From CAZQMX01 sp964594965 (GTDB lineage: Bacteria > Patescibacteriota > Minisyncoccia > Portnoybacterales > UBA2143): a stretch of 64,000 nucleotides of DNA. The stretch is taken from contig CAZQMX010000002.1 of assembly GCA_964594965.1 (NCBI GenBank), forward strand, positions 50,192-114,191, read 5' to 3'. Below, in pieces: positions 50,187-58,833 of the stretch (the stretch's first letter is position 1; every line of letters starts with the position of its first letter). The notes below the pieces were generated by a model. That model saw only the letters and a list, made by a program, of their open reading frames with translations. It did not search any database and had not been told where the DNA came from. Both the position numbers and the translations under genes were made by a program.

Positions 50187-50777
50187 TTAGTTGCGATACA
50201 GGAATCTTAATTTACGCTGACTCCCATCAAGTTTTGGACTGATACCAATTCTTTTGTCAGATAATATTTCCTTGGGGCTTATAACAACGCCTCTGTCTTC
50301 AATAAATATGGTATTTCCTGTTAAATTTTTGCCGTACAAATTGATATCAATGCCAAACGACTTGCATAGATTTCCCGGTGACTTGGTTAGATCATTAACC
50401 CGTCCAACCGGCTTCCCAAAATTACCCTTCATTATTTCTATGCCTTCCTCAGGAATAACTGCTCTAATAAAGACGACTTCTGGAATATTTTTCTTATTAA
50501 CAACCAGAGCAAGCTGATGATAAATCCCGTAAACAAGATAAACGTAGGCATATCCACCATCCTGATACATAACTTCTGTTCGTCTAGTTCTTTTATTCCC
50601 GTGTGAGACTTTATCAGAAAAAGCTGGATAAGCCTCAACCTCAATTATTTTTCCAGAAACCTTCCCTTTTGGGGAATTAAATACTAAATATTTTCCCAGA
50701 AATTCCTTTGCTATATCCCGAGCTGACCGCTGATAAAAAGATTTTTGTAATTTAGGCATCTTTGGGTATGGGTTCAT
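50187..50777 (-). CDS. mpg: 3-methyladenine DNA glycosylase (AAG/MPG type)
   Basis: Removes alkylated purines in base-excision repair. 196 aa. FYQRSARDIAKEFLGKYLVF, GKIIEVEAYPAFSDKVSHG (catalytic Glu), RTEVMYQDGGYAYVYLVYGI and KSPGNLCKSFGID are the AAG-family motifs. ATG 50777 overlaps the stop of the upstream gene as ATGA; ATG 50759 (MPKLQKSFYQRSA) is the alternative and matches family starts better. The N-terminal leader MNPYPK is encoded by a 28-bp direct repeat that also occurs at 52611. Confidence 0.9.
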   Translation of the reverse strand: MNPYPKMPKLQKSFYQRSARDIAKEFLGKYLVFNSPKGKVSGKIIEVEAYPAFSDKVSHGNKRTRRTEVMYQDGGYAYVYLVYGIYHQLALVVNKKNIPEVVFIRAVIPEEGIEIMKGNFGKPVGRVNDLTKSPGNLCKSFGIDINLYGKNLTGNTIFIEDRGVVISPKEILSDKRIGISPKLDGSQRKLRFLYRN

Positions 50778-50783
50778 GGGGTT
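50755..50783. repeat. 28-bp direct repeat, left copy
   Basis: CATCTTTGGGTATGGGTTCATGGGGTTG (read in two parts: CATCTTTG, then GGTATGGGTTCATGGGGTTG, 20 identical bases). Its partner at 52611-52638 differs at two positions. Together they flank the transglutaminase gene. Confidence 0.8.
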
Positions 50784-52537
50784 GCTTCTTGGGTACATTG
50801 ATAATCATGATAATATTTATAATCTATACTGCTAATAAAATATCCTGGCTTGTAAGTAGATTTAGCACACCAAGACACTACTTTTTGAGTACAACTACTA
50901 TCCCAGTAACTATAATCACCATCCCAATATCTATCCGAATATATTAAAGAGGGTTCACATATTTTTGCTGTTTGAGTACACCTAGAGTCATAATAATAGA
51001 GATCCGAATCATCATAAAAATATCCCGGATAATTTGTAGATTTATAGCATCCTGGCACAGCTATTTGAGTACACCCGCTGTTATGATAAAAAGATTGAGT
51101 TTGGGGATTAATATAAAAATCTTCATAGAAAATACAATTGGCAAGATAATTACACTGACTATCAGAATAAATATTTTCTCCATCTGAATAATATCCAGAA
51201 TAAGTCAAAGAAGAGTAGCAGGGCTTTACGTATTGAGGGCCCGAATAACTAACATTACCATCCCATATTCTTGTTATTTTAGCTTTTTCATGTAAGTAAT
51301 CTTCTGGTAATTGTCCTATTTTCCAACCCTTCTCCGTAGTTTCGTAATAATAATACCAATCATTCCCTATTGGATAATAATATCCTGATTGAGCATGAAC
51401 TGTTTTAATCCCTACTCCCATATGGTCATGAAATTCGATTAATGAAGCTCCTAGTCCCATAGCTTGAACAAGAGAAGCAAATAAATAAGAAGTATCTTCA
51501 CAATCACCATTTCTTTCAACAAATGTTTCTATTGGATATTTTGGGAGGTCAGCAACATTTGTATAAAAATCAGCCACATAGGGTAAGCCTTGGACAAAGC
51601 TTACTATAAAGGAACTACGATGATAATTTTCTCTATCTGCGATTTCTTTTAACGCTTCTGCTATCTCTTTAATAAATGGGTCGTTTTCTATTACATATTC
51701 AAGACCGTGAGAACTCCTTGGTTTATTTTTATAATACTCATACCAATCTTCCTGTATTGAATAATTCCTAGTCCAAGATTTTCCATTGTGTTCCCATTGA
51801 AAATTCTGAGCAAGATATCTTCCCCCGCCAGATGGATTTGCATCTTCATTATCATTAATTCCATCGTCGTCAGAGTCTTTATTTGTATCTAGTGTCCCTT
51901 GGTCTAATTCTTGTCTGTAAGTCAATCCATCCCCGTCACTATCAGCGTTCATTTTTTCTTCTTCTGCTTCTTTTGCTAATACTTCCTGTTCAGCTACTTG
52001 CCTAGCTAATTCTTCTTGTATCCTTTTATCTTCTTCCTCCACCGCCCTCTGCTGAGCTACCTTTTTCGCCGCTTCAGCTCTAGATCTTTTTTCGGTCTCT
52101 TGTTGGGTTTTCTGCTCAGCTTCTTCTTTGGCTATTTTAGATTCTTGAGCTTCCCCCTTAGCCCTTCTCTCTTCTAGGCCACTCATTTCAACTTCTCGCT
52201 CCAGTTCTTCTATTTTAAATTTCTCTTCCCACGATACCTTATAAATTAAGTTCGACACGTTTGCGAAAATCGGTTTGTCAGCTAAGAAATTTGAAATTTC
52301 TTTACCAAATCCCTGGCTATATAACGCTGCACTTATGCCCACTACAATAATCGATATCCAAATTATTAATTTTTTTGATACGGGGACCTTAATAAAACTC
52401 TCTTTGGTCTTAATCCTGTTTTTTACAAATTCTACGCCTTTATTTTTATAAGATGGAAAAGACACGATCAAATTACGCCACTTATTAAGCGCTTTATCTC
52501 TTATAGTTCTTATCCTGTTTTTGAGATCTTTCCTCAT
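50774..52537 (-). CDS. Anchored transglutaminase-like protein with coiled coil, Ca-repeat and Cys/Tyr repeats
   Basis: 587 aa. Transmembrane helix at about 55-75; charged coiled coil (about 108-190, Glu/Ala/Lys/Gln-rich); DSDGDGLTYRQE and DSDDDGINDNEDANP form two thrombospondin-type-3-like Ca sites (about 195-232); transglutaminase-like domain (about 300-420) with NGDCEDTSYLFASLVQAMG (Cys) and EFHDHMGVGIK (His). The last ~150 residues are five repeats of ~30 aa, each a Cys, several Tyr/Phe and ending in a Cys followed by TQ in four of them (GCTQI, RCTQT, SCTQK, QCTQE). Catalytic Cys and His are kept, so cross-linking or peptidase activity is possible. I know no family with this full architecture. 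Confidence 0.78.
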   Translation of the reverse strand: MRKDLKNRIRTIRDKALNKWRNLIVSFPSYKNKGVEFVKNRIKTKESFIKVPVSKKLIIWISIIVVGISAALYSQGFGKEISNFLADKPIFANVSNLIYKVSWEEKFKIEELEREVEMSGLEERRAKGEAQESKIAKEEAEQKTQQETEKRSRAEAAKKVAQQRAVEEEDKRIQEELARQVAEQEVLAKEAEEEKMNADSDGDGLTYRQELDQGTLDTNKDSDDDGINDNEDANPSGGGRYLAQNFQWEHNGKSWTRNYSIQEDWYEYYKNKPRSSHGLEYVIENDPFIKEIAEALKEIADRENYHRSSFIVSFVQGLPYVADFYTNVADLPKYPIETFVERNGDCEDTSYLFASLVQAMGLGASLIEFHDHMGVGIKTVHAQSGYYYPIGNDWYYYYETTEKGWKIGQLPEDYLHEKAKITRIWDGNVSYSGPQYVKPCYSSLTYSGYYSDGENIYSDSQCNYLANCIFYEDFYINPQTQSFYHNSGCTQIAVPGCYKSTNYPGYFYDDSDLYYYDSRCTQTAKICEPSLIYSDRYWDGDYSYWDSSCTQKVVSWCAKSTYKPGYFISSIDYKYYHDYQCTQEATP

Positions 52538-52605
52538 CTTTCATTAAAGGGGGTCACGAAAGCCTCCGTTTTTAAATATTAATGACTAAAAGCCTTGTAT
52601 TTGAT

Positions 52606-53244
52606 TTATTCATTTTTAGGTATGGGTTCATGGGGTTGGGTGGGGTTATTGAGTCTGTCTACATCAGGAGGAAAGATTAATCCTGTTATTATGGTAAATA
52701 TAGCTACGCCAATCAGGGTCGCGATTAATAGACGGAGTGACCATCTTCTTAACCAATCCCACTGCTTTTGTTTTTTTGTGATATTTTCTTCGAAGATTTT
52801 ACGAAAACCTTCTTTTTCTGTATTGTTTAATTCTTCTATGTCCTTTTCAAATTTACCGATATCATGGTGTGCTCTAGAGATAACTTTTAATACATCTTGT
52901 CGGATAAACTTGGGTATAAATTCTGCTCGTTCGTCGGCAATTGCACGATTTGCCTCTAAAACTTTGTTTTTATATATAATTTCAAAAATAATAGATACTA
53001 TCGGAAAAACTAGTATCAAAACAAAAAGCTGAAAGGGTAAACTATGACCTTCTTCTCTTAAAAACAGGAAAGACATCGCGCCAAAAATACCAACGTCCAG
53101 AGAGATAAGAAGATTAGAGAATTTGTAAGTTTTTTCCATCGCGAACTCATCCCTCATTTTTAAATTCTCGTCTTTATAAAATTCCAGACGTTTAATAGCG
53201 TTATCAAAGTATTTTTCTTTAAGTTCGTTGATAGGAGAAGTCAC
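52606..53244 (-). CDS. Hypothetical membrane protein with three helices
   Basis: 212 aa. Hydrophobic segments at about 43-62 (NLLISLDVGIFGAMSFLFL), 71-92 and 170-191, separated by a helical, charged region (95-165). The tail NPTQPHEPIPKNE is encoded by the 28-bp direct repeat and is probably not part of the ancestral protein. No recognised family. 14 nt after tyrS on the same strand, so likely transcribed with it. Confidence 0.6.
   Translation of the reverse strand: MTSPINELKEKYFDNAIKRLEFYKDENLKMRDEFAMEKTYKFSNLLISLDVGIFGAMSFLFLREEGHSLPFQLFVLILVFPIVSIIFEIIYKNKVLEANRAIADERAEFIPKFIRQDVLKVISRAHHDIGKFEKDIEELNNTEKEGFRKIFEENITKKQKQWDWLRRWSLRLLIATLIGVAIFTIITGLIFPPDVDRLNNPTQPHEPIPKNE
52611..52638. 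repeat. 28-bp direct repeat, right copy
   Basis: CATTTTTA followed by GGTATGGGTTCATGGGGTTG; partner of 50755-50783. Both copies lie at gene ends, 1.85 kb apart. Confidence 0.8.
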
Positions 53245-53258
53245 AAAATCTTATAAAT

Positions 53259-54431
53259 TTAACTAATTTTAACTTTAACAAACTTTCTTTTTCCAACTTG
53301 GATAATGGTTTTATCCTTTGGTGTGATTTCTTCGTTTGGATCTTTGATGACTTTGTTGTCTATCTTGACTCCTCCCTGTTCTATTAATCTTCTGGCTTCG
53401 CTTTTGCTTGGGGCTAGTTTTGATTCTGTTAGAATATCTGTCAGTTTTGTTTTTTCTGGCTTGGCTTTGAAGATGGGGGTGTCGGTTGGTTTTTCTTTGT
53501 CTTTGAAGACCTGGTTGAATTCTTTTTCTGCTTTTCTGGCTAAATCTTCGTTATGAAAGGTTTTGGTAATTTCTTTGGCTAATTTGGCTTTATCTTCTCT
53601 TGGATTTTTAACTTCTTTGACTTCTAAATCAGTTAATAATTCAAAGCCGGGAAGGATTAGGTCGTCTGGCCAGGACATAATCTGGCCAAACATTTGATTT
53701 GGTTCTTCATCTAAATTAACAACATTTCCTTCAGTTTTACCCATTTTCTTTCCGCATGAATCAACTAGAAGTTTGGTTGTTAAAACAAACTTTTCTTTGT
53801 TTTTCATCTTCTTGATTAATGTCCTGCCAGCCAACATATTAAACATCTGATCATTGCCGCCAACTTCTAAATCTACATCCATAGCAACAGAATCATAGGC
53901 CTGGGTTAATGGATAAAGGAATTCATGCAAATAGATTGATTCATCTTGCTTTATTCTCTCCTGAAACATATCTCTTTGAATCATTTGTCCGTGAGTGAAA
54001 TTAGAAGCCATTTCAATTAAATCAATAAAACTTAATTTATCATTCCACTCACTATTATAAAGAACCTTAACTGGATTTTCTCCTTCAAAATTGATGACTT
54101 TACTTGCCTGTTCCTGGTAATTGGTCATGTTCTTTTTAACTTCTTCTCTGGTCATTTTCTTTCTAACGGCGGTTTTATCAGTTGGGTCGCCAATCATACT
54201 GGTAAAATCTCCTAAAAGGAAAATGACTTCGTGGCCGAGGTCCTGGAATTGGGCTAATTTTCTTAAGGTAATCGCATGGCCAATATGAAGAGTTGGCGCC
54301 GTAGCGTCATAACCACAATAAAGTTTAATCTTTTTGTCAGATTTTAAAACTTTTTCTAATTCTTCTTTAGAAGGATAGATTTTCTCTACGCCTCTGGTTA
54401 AAATTTTGTTTATTAGTTTTTCTTTATCCAT
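53259..54431 (-). CDS. tyrS: Tyrosyl-tRNA synthetase
   Basis: Class Ic synthetase for Tyr. 390 aa. KLYCGYDATAPTLHIGHAIT (HIGH), FLLGDFTSMIGDPTDK, YPLTQAYDSVAM, DLEVGGNDQMFNMLAGR, and KKMGKTEGNVV, where the KMSKS motif reads KMGKT. A C-terminal S4 domain (SEARRLIEQGGVKIDNK) is present. It starts a tyrS-hypothetical-transglutaminase-mpg run on the minus strand. Confidence 0.95.
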   Translation of the reverse strand: MDKEKLINKILTRGVEKIYPSKEELEKVLKSDKKIKLYCGYDATAPTLHIGHAITLRKLAQFQDLGHEVIFLLGDFTSMIGDPTDKTAVRKKMTREEVKKNMTNYQEQASKVINFEGENPVKVLYNSEWNDKLSFIDLIEMASNFTHGQMIQRDMFQERIKQDESIYLHEFLYPLTQAYDSVAMDVDLEVGGNDQMFNMLAGRTLIKKMKNKEKFVLTTKLLVDSCGKKMGKTEGNVVNLDEEPNQMFGQIMSWPDDLILPGFELLTDLEVKEVKNPREDKAKLAKEITKTFHNEDLARKAEKEFNQVFKDKEKPTDTPIFKAKPEKTKLTDILTESKLAPSKSEARRLIEQGGVKIDNKVIKDPNEEITPKDKTIIQVGKRKFVKVKIS

Positions 54432-54457
54432 AGTTTTTAATTAAAAAATAGGGTTGG

Positions 54458-54485
54458 GAGCGGGAGATGGGCTTTTCTCCCGCTC
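54458..54485 (-). terminator. Terminator of the 54486 gene
   Basis: 10-bp stem GAGCGGGAGA / TCTCCCGCTC; on the minus strand followed by CCAACCCTATTTTTT. Confidence 0.8.
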
Positions 54486-54731
54486 TTATTGTAATAGGGG
54501 CTCGGTAATAGGTTTAATGTGTTCATCGTAAACTTCTGTGTAAAACTGTAGTTCTCTGCCAACAAAACTTGTCCAAATCTCTCCAAGCGTGACTCTTTTA
54601 TGAAAGTTGTCTCCTAGACTAGGTATGATTTCTCCAAAATAGAAAAGGTACATTTTCTTTTTCTCGGAAAATACCAGAGCAGTAATATCTCCCCTTTTTT
54701 CAATAGTTGGTTTCTCAATCTCATTCTCCAT
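54486..54731 (-). CDS. Small hypothetical protein
   Basis: 81 aa from ATG 54731 (MENEIEKPTIEKRGDITALV), set by AAAGGAGGT 7 nt upstream; the longer frame passes through that ribosome site. Cytoplasmic, mixed alpha/beta, with KMYLFYFGEIIPSLG in the middle. No family recognised. TTGCGC-17-TATAGT about 50 nt upstream is a plausible promoter. One of five genes here with a strong Shine-Dalgarno and its own terminator. Confidence 0.6.
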   Translation of the reverse strand: MENEIEKPTIEKRGDITALVFSEKKKMYLFYFGEIIPSLGDNFHKRVTLGEIWTSFVGRELQFYTEVYDEHIKPITEPLLQ

Positions 54732-54900
54732 AGCCCTTACCTCCTTTAGCCCAATTTCCATTTTTCAATTGTTAAACATATTTTCACTATACCACCCCCT
54801 GCCCCGTGGCGCAATAATTGTTGCCTTCTACGGGGCCTGCCCCGAGCGAAGTCGAGGGGTTGATTAAACGGGTCAATTCTGGCAGAATAAATTAAGATAG

Positions 54901-55014
54901 AAAGCTTATAAAGCGCAGAAAATAAATTTTTGAAGAGTAGGTGTGGGCGCGCTGCCCGAGCAGAGCGAGGGTAGGGCTAAGCGATTCAAAAATTTGATTT
55001 TCGGAGCTTAAATA
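54901..55014 (+). promoter_or_regulatory. Long inverted-repeat leader of the PBP gene
   Basis: AAGCGCAGAAAATAAATTTTTGAA (54911-54934, read as two halves of AAGCGCAGAAAAT and AAATTTTTGAA) pairs with TTCAAAAATTT/GATTTTCGGAGCTT (54985-55008), enclosing a GC-rich GCCC...GGGC hairpin (54953-54977). The right arm ends 6 nt before the ATG at 55015. TTGATT-17-CAGAAT upstream is a weak promoter. It could control translation or be a palindromic insertion. Confidence 0.5.
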
Positions 55015-57507
55015 ATGTTCAAAAAACTATTGAAACTTGCTGGATTTCTTTTTGCCATGGCCATTCTTTTGGGAATTGGTCTTTTTGCTTTCTTTGCTAA
55101 GGATTTACCTGATCCGACCAAAATGGGTTCCCGACAAATTGTTGAATCAACTAAAATCTATGACCGAACCGGCGAAGTCATTCTTTACGATATCCACGGC
55201 GAGGAAAAAAGAACCATTATTCCATATGATCAAATCCCCCAATTCATTAAAGACGCCACTATTATCGCAGAAGATGATAATTTCTATCATCACATTGGCA
55301 TTGACTGGAAAGGAATTTTAAGAGCAGCCTGGGCCAATCTGAATAAAAACAAAATTGCCCAGGGCGGTTCAACCATTACCCAGCAATACATCAAGAATGC
55401 CTATCTGGGCGGTCCCAGGTCAGAAAGAACCTATGCCCGTAAAATTAAAGAAGCGATTTTGGCCGTTGAAATGGAAATAAAGTATTCTAAGGATGAAATT
55501 CTTGATTTCTATTTAAACCAGGTTTCCTATGGCTCTAATGCCTATGGGATTGAGGCGGCTGCCCAGACATTTTTTAACAAGAATACTGATGATTTAACTT
55601 TGGCCGAAGGCGCTCTTTTGGCATCCCTGCCCAAAGCCCCAAGCTATTTCTCCCCCTACGGCTCCCATATTGAAGATTTAAAAGCAAGACAGGAATATGT
55701 TTTAGAAAGAATGATTAAATTCGGCTACATTACCGAAGAAGAGTCATTAGCCGCCAGGGAAGAAGAATTAAAATATGCTTCCCAGGGCGATTTAAAAGCT
55801 CATCATTTTATAACAATGATTCAGGAATATTTAGAAGAAGAATACGGCCGAATCTATTCTGATATTAATATGGCTGGATTAAAGGTCTATACTACCCTGG
55901 ATTGGGATATGCAGAGAATTGCTGAAGAAGTTGTCACCGAAGGGGTTGAAAAGAATGAAAAAACCTATCGGGCAACTAATGGAGCTCTGGTTGCGATTGA
56001 CCCTAAAACCGGTCAGGTTTTAGCCCTGGTCGGTTCAAAAAACTATTCTGAAGATCAATTTAATGTTGCGACCAGTCCTTTTCGACAGCCGGGTTCTTCT
56101 TTTAAACCTTTTGCCTACGCCGTTGCTTTTGATGAAGGATATTCTCCGGATAGCATGATTTTTGATTTAGAAACCAGTTTTGGCAAATTTGGTCCAGCCG
56201 GAGCAGAAAAAGAATACAAACCGAATAACTATGATTTGAAATTTAGAGGACCGGTTACTTTTAGACAGGCCTTGGCCCAGTCAATTAACCTGCCCTCGGT
56301 TAAAGTTCTTCATCTGGCTGGAGTCAATGATACGATTAATTTAGCCCAGGATATGGGAATTACAACCCTAAAAGAAAGGGGTCGGTATAGCTTGTCATTG
56401 GTTCTAGGCGGCGGCGAAGTTAAATTAATTGATGAAACCACAGCTTACGGAGTTTTTGCGACAGAAGGAGTCAAACATCCAACTAATTTAATTTTAAGGA
56501 TTGAAGATGCTGACGGAGACGTTTTAGAAGAATTCAAGGATGAATCTGACCGGGTTTTAGATAGTCAGGTTGCCCGTCAGATTACCAGTATTTTATCAGA
56601 TGAAGCTGCCCGGGCACCAATGCTTGGTAATAATTCAAAATTGTATTTACCCGGACGGCCAGCCGCAGCCAAAACCGGAACAACCCAGGATTACGCTGAT
56701 GGCTGGACAATTGGTTATACGCCCAGTTTGGTTGTTGGAGTTTGGGCGGGGAATAATGATTTTACCGATAAGATGAGAGTTGGGGCAGCTGGTCTTTATG
56801 TTGCCGCTCCAATCTGGAATGATTTTATGAGAAAAACTTATCAGGAAAAGACCGAAAGACCTGATGATGTTGAAGAAATTAAACCGAATACTTTCTTTTT
56901 ACCCAAAAGCGCTGAAAACTTTAATCCACCCGATTCACCAAAAGAAAGTGACAAACCGATGGTTAATGGTCAATTAACTTTTGAAAATATTATTAAAATT
57001 GATAAAATCTCAGGAAAACTGGCGACAGATTTAACTCCACCTAATTTAATTGAAGAAAAAACCTATCGGGAAGTCCATTCAATTCTCTATTATGTTAATA
57101 AGAATGATGAACAATTTGAAAACTGGGAAAATCCTGTTTTAAACTGGGCTCAAAACCAGCCCTGTGATAATAATATCTGCTATAATCAAGAGCCGCCTCA
57201 GGAAGAAGATGATGCCCATACCAAAGAAAACCAACCGAGTGTTGAGATTATTTCTCCTAGTCAGGGAACCTCAATTAGCCCGACTTATTTAATAATTAAA
57301 GCCGACGCTTCAGCGCCCTTAGGAATTAAACAAGTTGATTTCTTTTTTAATGACCAATTAATTGGAAGTGATACAAATTCACCTTATTCAGTTAATTTTA
57401 ATATTTCCCATTACTCATATGACTCCGGCAGGCAATATATTAAAGTCAGGGCTTATGATCAATCCCTTAATCGGGAAGAGGATGAGATATATATTAAAGT
57501 AGATTAA
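55015..57507 (+). CDS. Class A penicillin-binding protein (PBP1A-like)
   Basis: Bifunctional peptidoglycan polymerase and cross-linker. 830 aa: cytoplasmic tail and transmembrane anchor (8-28); GT51 glycosyltransferase (about 60-230) with IIAEDDNFYHHIGID, GGSTITQQYIKN and KEAILAVEMEIKYSKDEILDFYLN; transpeptidase (about 310-600) with the nucleophile in GSSFKPF, SINLPSVKV (SxN) and AAKTGTTQD (KTG). The C-terminal ~80 residues (PSVEIISPSQGTSI onward) are an Ig-like domain, preceded by a small Cys-bearing linker (PCDNNICY). A complete cell-wall enzyme, with the LCP ligase and surface proteins. Confidence 0.95.
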   Translation: MFKKLLKLAGFLFAMAILLGIGLFAFFAKDLPDPTKMGSRQIVESTKIYDRTGEVILYDIHGEEKRTIIPYDQIPQFIKDATIIAEDDNFYHHIGIDWKGILRAAWANLNKNKIAQGGSTITQQYIKNAYLGGPRSERTYARKIKEAILAVEMEIKYSKDEILDFYLNQVSYGSNAYGIEAAAQTFFNKNTDDLTLAEGALLASLPKAPSYFSPYGSHIEDLKARQEYVLERMIKFGYITEEESLAAREEELKYASQGDLKAHHFITMIQEYLEEEYGRIYSDINMAGLKVYTTLDWDMQRIAEEVVTEGVEKNEKTYRATNGALVAIDPKTGQVLALVGSKNYSEDQFNVATSPFRQPGSSFKPFAYAVAFDEGYSPDSMIFDLETSFGKFGPAGAEKEYKPNNYDLKFRGPVTFRQALAQSINLPSVKVLHLAGVNDTINLAQDMGITTLKERGRYSLSLVLGGGEVKLIDETTAYGVFATEGVKHPTNLILRIEDADGDVLEEFKDESDRVLDSQVARQITSILSDEAARAPMLGNNSKLYLPGRPAAAKTGTTQDYADGWTIGYTPSLVVGVWAGNNDFTDKMRVGAAGLYVAAPIWNDFMRKTYQEKTERPDDVEEIKPNTFFLPKSAENFNPPDSPKESDKPMVNGQLTFENIIKIDKISGKLATDLTPPNLIEEKTYREVHSILYYVNKNDEQFENWENPVLNWAQNQPCDNNICYNQEPPQEEDDAHTKENQPSVEIISPSQGTSISPTYLIIKADASAPLGIKQVDFFFNDQLIGSDTNSPYSVNFNISHYSYDSGRQYIKVRAYDQSLNREEDEIYIKVD

Positions 57508-57508
57508 A

Positions 57509-57540
57509 TAAAAAAGCCTTCTGATACTAGGGCTTTTTTT
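57509..57540 (+). terminator. Terminator of the PBP gene
   Basis: AAAAAAGCC / GGCTTTTTTT with loop TTCTGATACTA directly after the stop; A-rich on the other side, so it can also end dnaN transcripts. Confidence 0.85.
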
Positions 57541-57548
57541 AATTCCAA

Positions 57549-58673
57549 TTAAACCTTAATCGGCATGACAATATATGTATAGGATTCGTCTCCAACTGGT
57601 TTAAGAACAACCGGCTTGGAACTATCATTTAATCCAATAACAACCTTATCAGAGAAAATATTATTTAATCCATCTAAAACATAGCGATAATTAAAGAATA
57701 CCTCAATATTATTTCCCTGGATTTCAGCTTTAATCTGAGATTTATTCTCTCCAACATCAGCGCTTTTAGATGAAATTTCTAAATTTGATTTATCTGGATT
57801 GATAATAACTTTAATATCATTAACTTTTCCGCTAAACAAGCTGGCCATTTTAATACTACTAATTAATTCTCTTTTATCAACTACAACCTGGGTTGTGGTT
57901 TTATCTGGGATAATTTGTTGATAACTTGGGTACTGACCCTCAATTAACCTGGAGATAAGTTGAGTATAACCTAAATTAAATAGAATTTGGCTACCAGAAA
58001 GAACAACTTCAACTTCCTGCTCTTGATCCGGCTTATTACCATCTCCCTCACCCAGGATTCTAATTAATTCCTGGATAGTTCTCTGAGGAATAATCACTGA
58101 TTGGTCCTCTACCCCCTTATTAGGGCTAATTTCAATATTCTTCTTAGCTAAACGAAAACTATCAGTCGCAACTAATTCAATTAAATCTTTATCAAATTTT
58201 AAATAAATTCCGGAGATTTCTGGCCTGGATTCTGAAATTGAAGCCATTTCTACAACCTGGGATAAATCATTTTTTAAAATATTTCCCTTTATTTTAAGAA
58301 TTGGTTTGTCTTTAAGTTTAGGGATAATCGGATAATCATCAGCTGATAATCCATTTAAAGTTGCTTTGAATTTCTCACTCTTGATTGTTAATTGATTATC
58401 TTTAGTTTTTAATTCTATCTTTTTATTGGGTAAATTATTAACAAAATCGGTTATTAACCTGGCTGGAATAGTAAGACTTCCTTTTTCCTGTATTTTTCCC
58501 GAAACCCAAGTACTAATTCCAATTTCCAAATTAGTTGAAGAAATCTTTAATTTATTATTCTCAACACTTAAAAGAATATTATTTAAAATTGGTAAAGTTA
58601 AATTCCGACCGATAATTCTTTCGGTAATACCAAGGGCTTGTTTTAAATTTTCCTGAAGACAAATTAGATGCAT
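57549..58673 (-). CDS. dnaN: DNA polymerase III beta subunit (sliding clamp)
   Basis: Ring-shaped processivity clamp. 374 aa, three-fold repeated domains. LKQALGITERIIGRNLTLPILNNILL at the N-terminus, ATLNGLSADDYPIIP, LVATDSFRLAKKN and the C-terminal YTYIVMPIKV (family P-M-R-like end) fit. It follows dnaA with a 160-nt gap, the standard gene order at bacterial origins. Confidence 0.97.
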   Translation of the reverse strand: MHLICLQENLKQALGITERIIGRNLTLPILNNILLSVENNKLKISSTNLEIGISTWVSGKIQEKGSLTIPARLITDFVNNLPNKKIELKTKDNQLTIKSEKFKATLNGLSADDYPIIPKLKDKPILKIKGNILKNDLSQVVEMASISESRPEISGIYLKFDKDLIELVATDSFRLAKKNIEISPNKGVEDQSVIIPQRTIQELIRILGEGDGNKPDQEQEVEVVLSGSQILFNLGYTQLISRLIEGQYPSYQQIIPDKTTTQVVVDKRELISSIKMASLFSGKVNDIKVIINPDKSNLEISSKSADVGENKSQIKAEIQGNNIEVFFNYRYVLDGLNNIFSDKVVIGLNDSSKPVVLKPVGDESYTYIVMPIKV

Positions 58674-58833
58674 AATATTAGAATCTAATAGTTAATAATG
58701 TTTATATATATAATTTATTATTATTATTAGTCTTTTAAGTTCTGGGGAAAAACTTATTCTATTAATCTATACCTTATTATCTAATCTTTCTAAAGTGTGA
58801 ATATTAATACTGATAACTTATTGATAAACTGGG
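58674..58833. other. AT-rich dnaA-dnaN spacer
   Basis: 160 bp, very AT-rich, with TTATTATTATTA-type triplet repeats (58718-58732) and TATATATATAA (58703-58713). One DnaA-box-like GTGTGAATA at 58795. Nothing coding. It could contribute to origin unwinding or carry the dnaN promoter. Confidence 0.45.

Noticed and set aside
46400..55000. Prophage or integrated element covering the accessory genes
   Set aside because: No integrase, terminase, capsid or att-like repeat spans the region; tyrS and pncB are ordinary chromosomal genes. Only the single-gene segment at 50755-52638 has flanking repeats.
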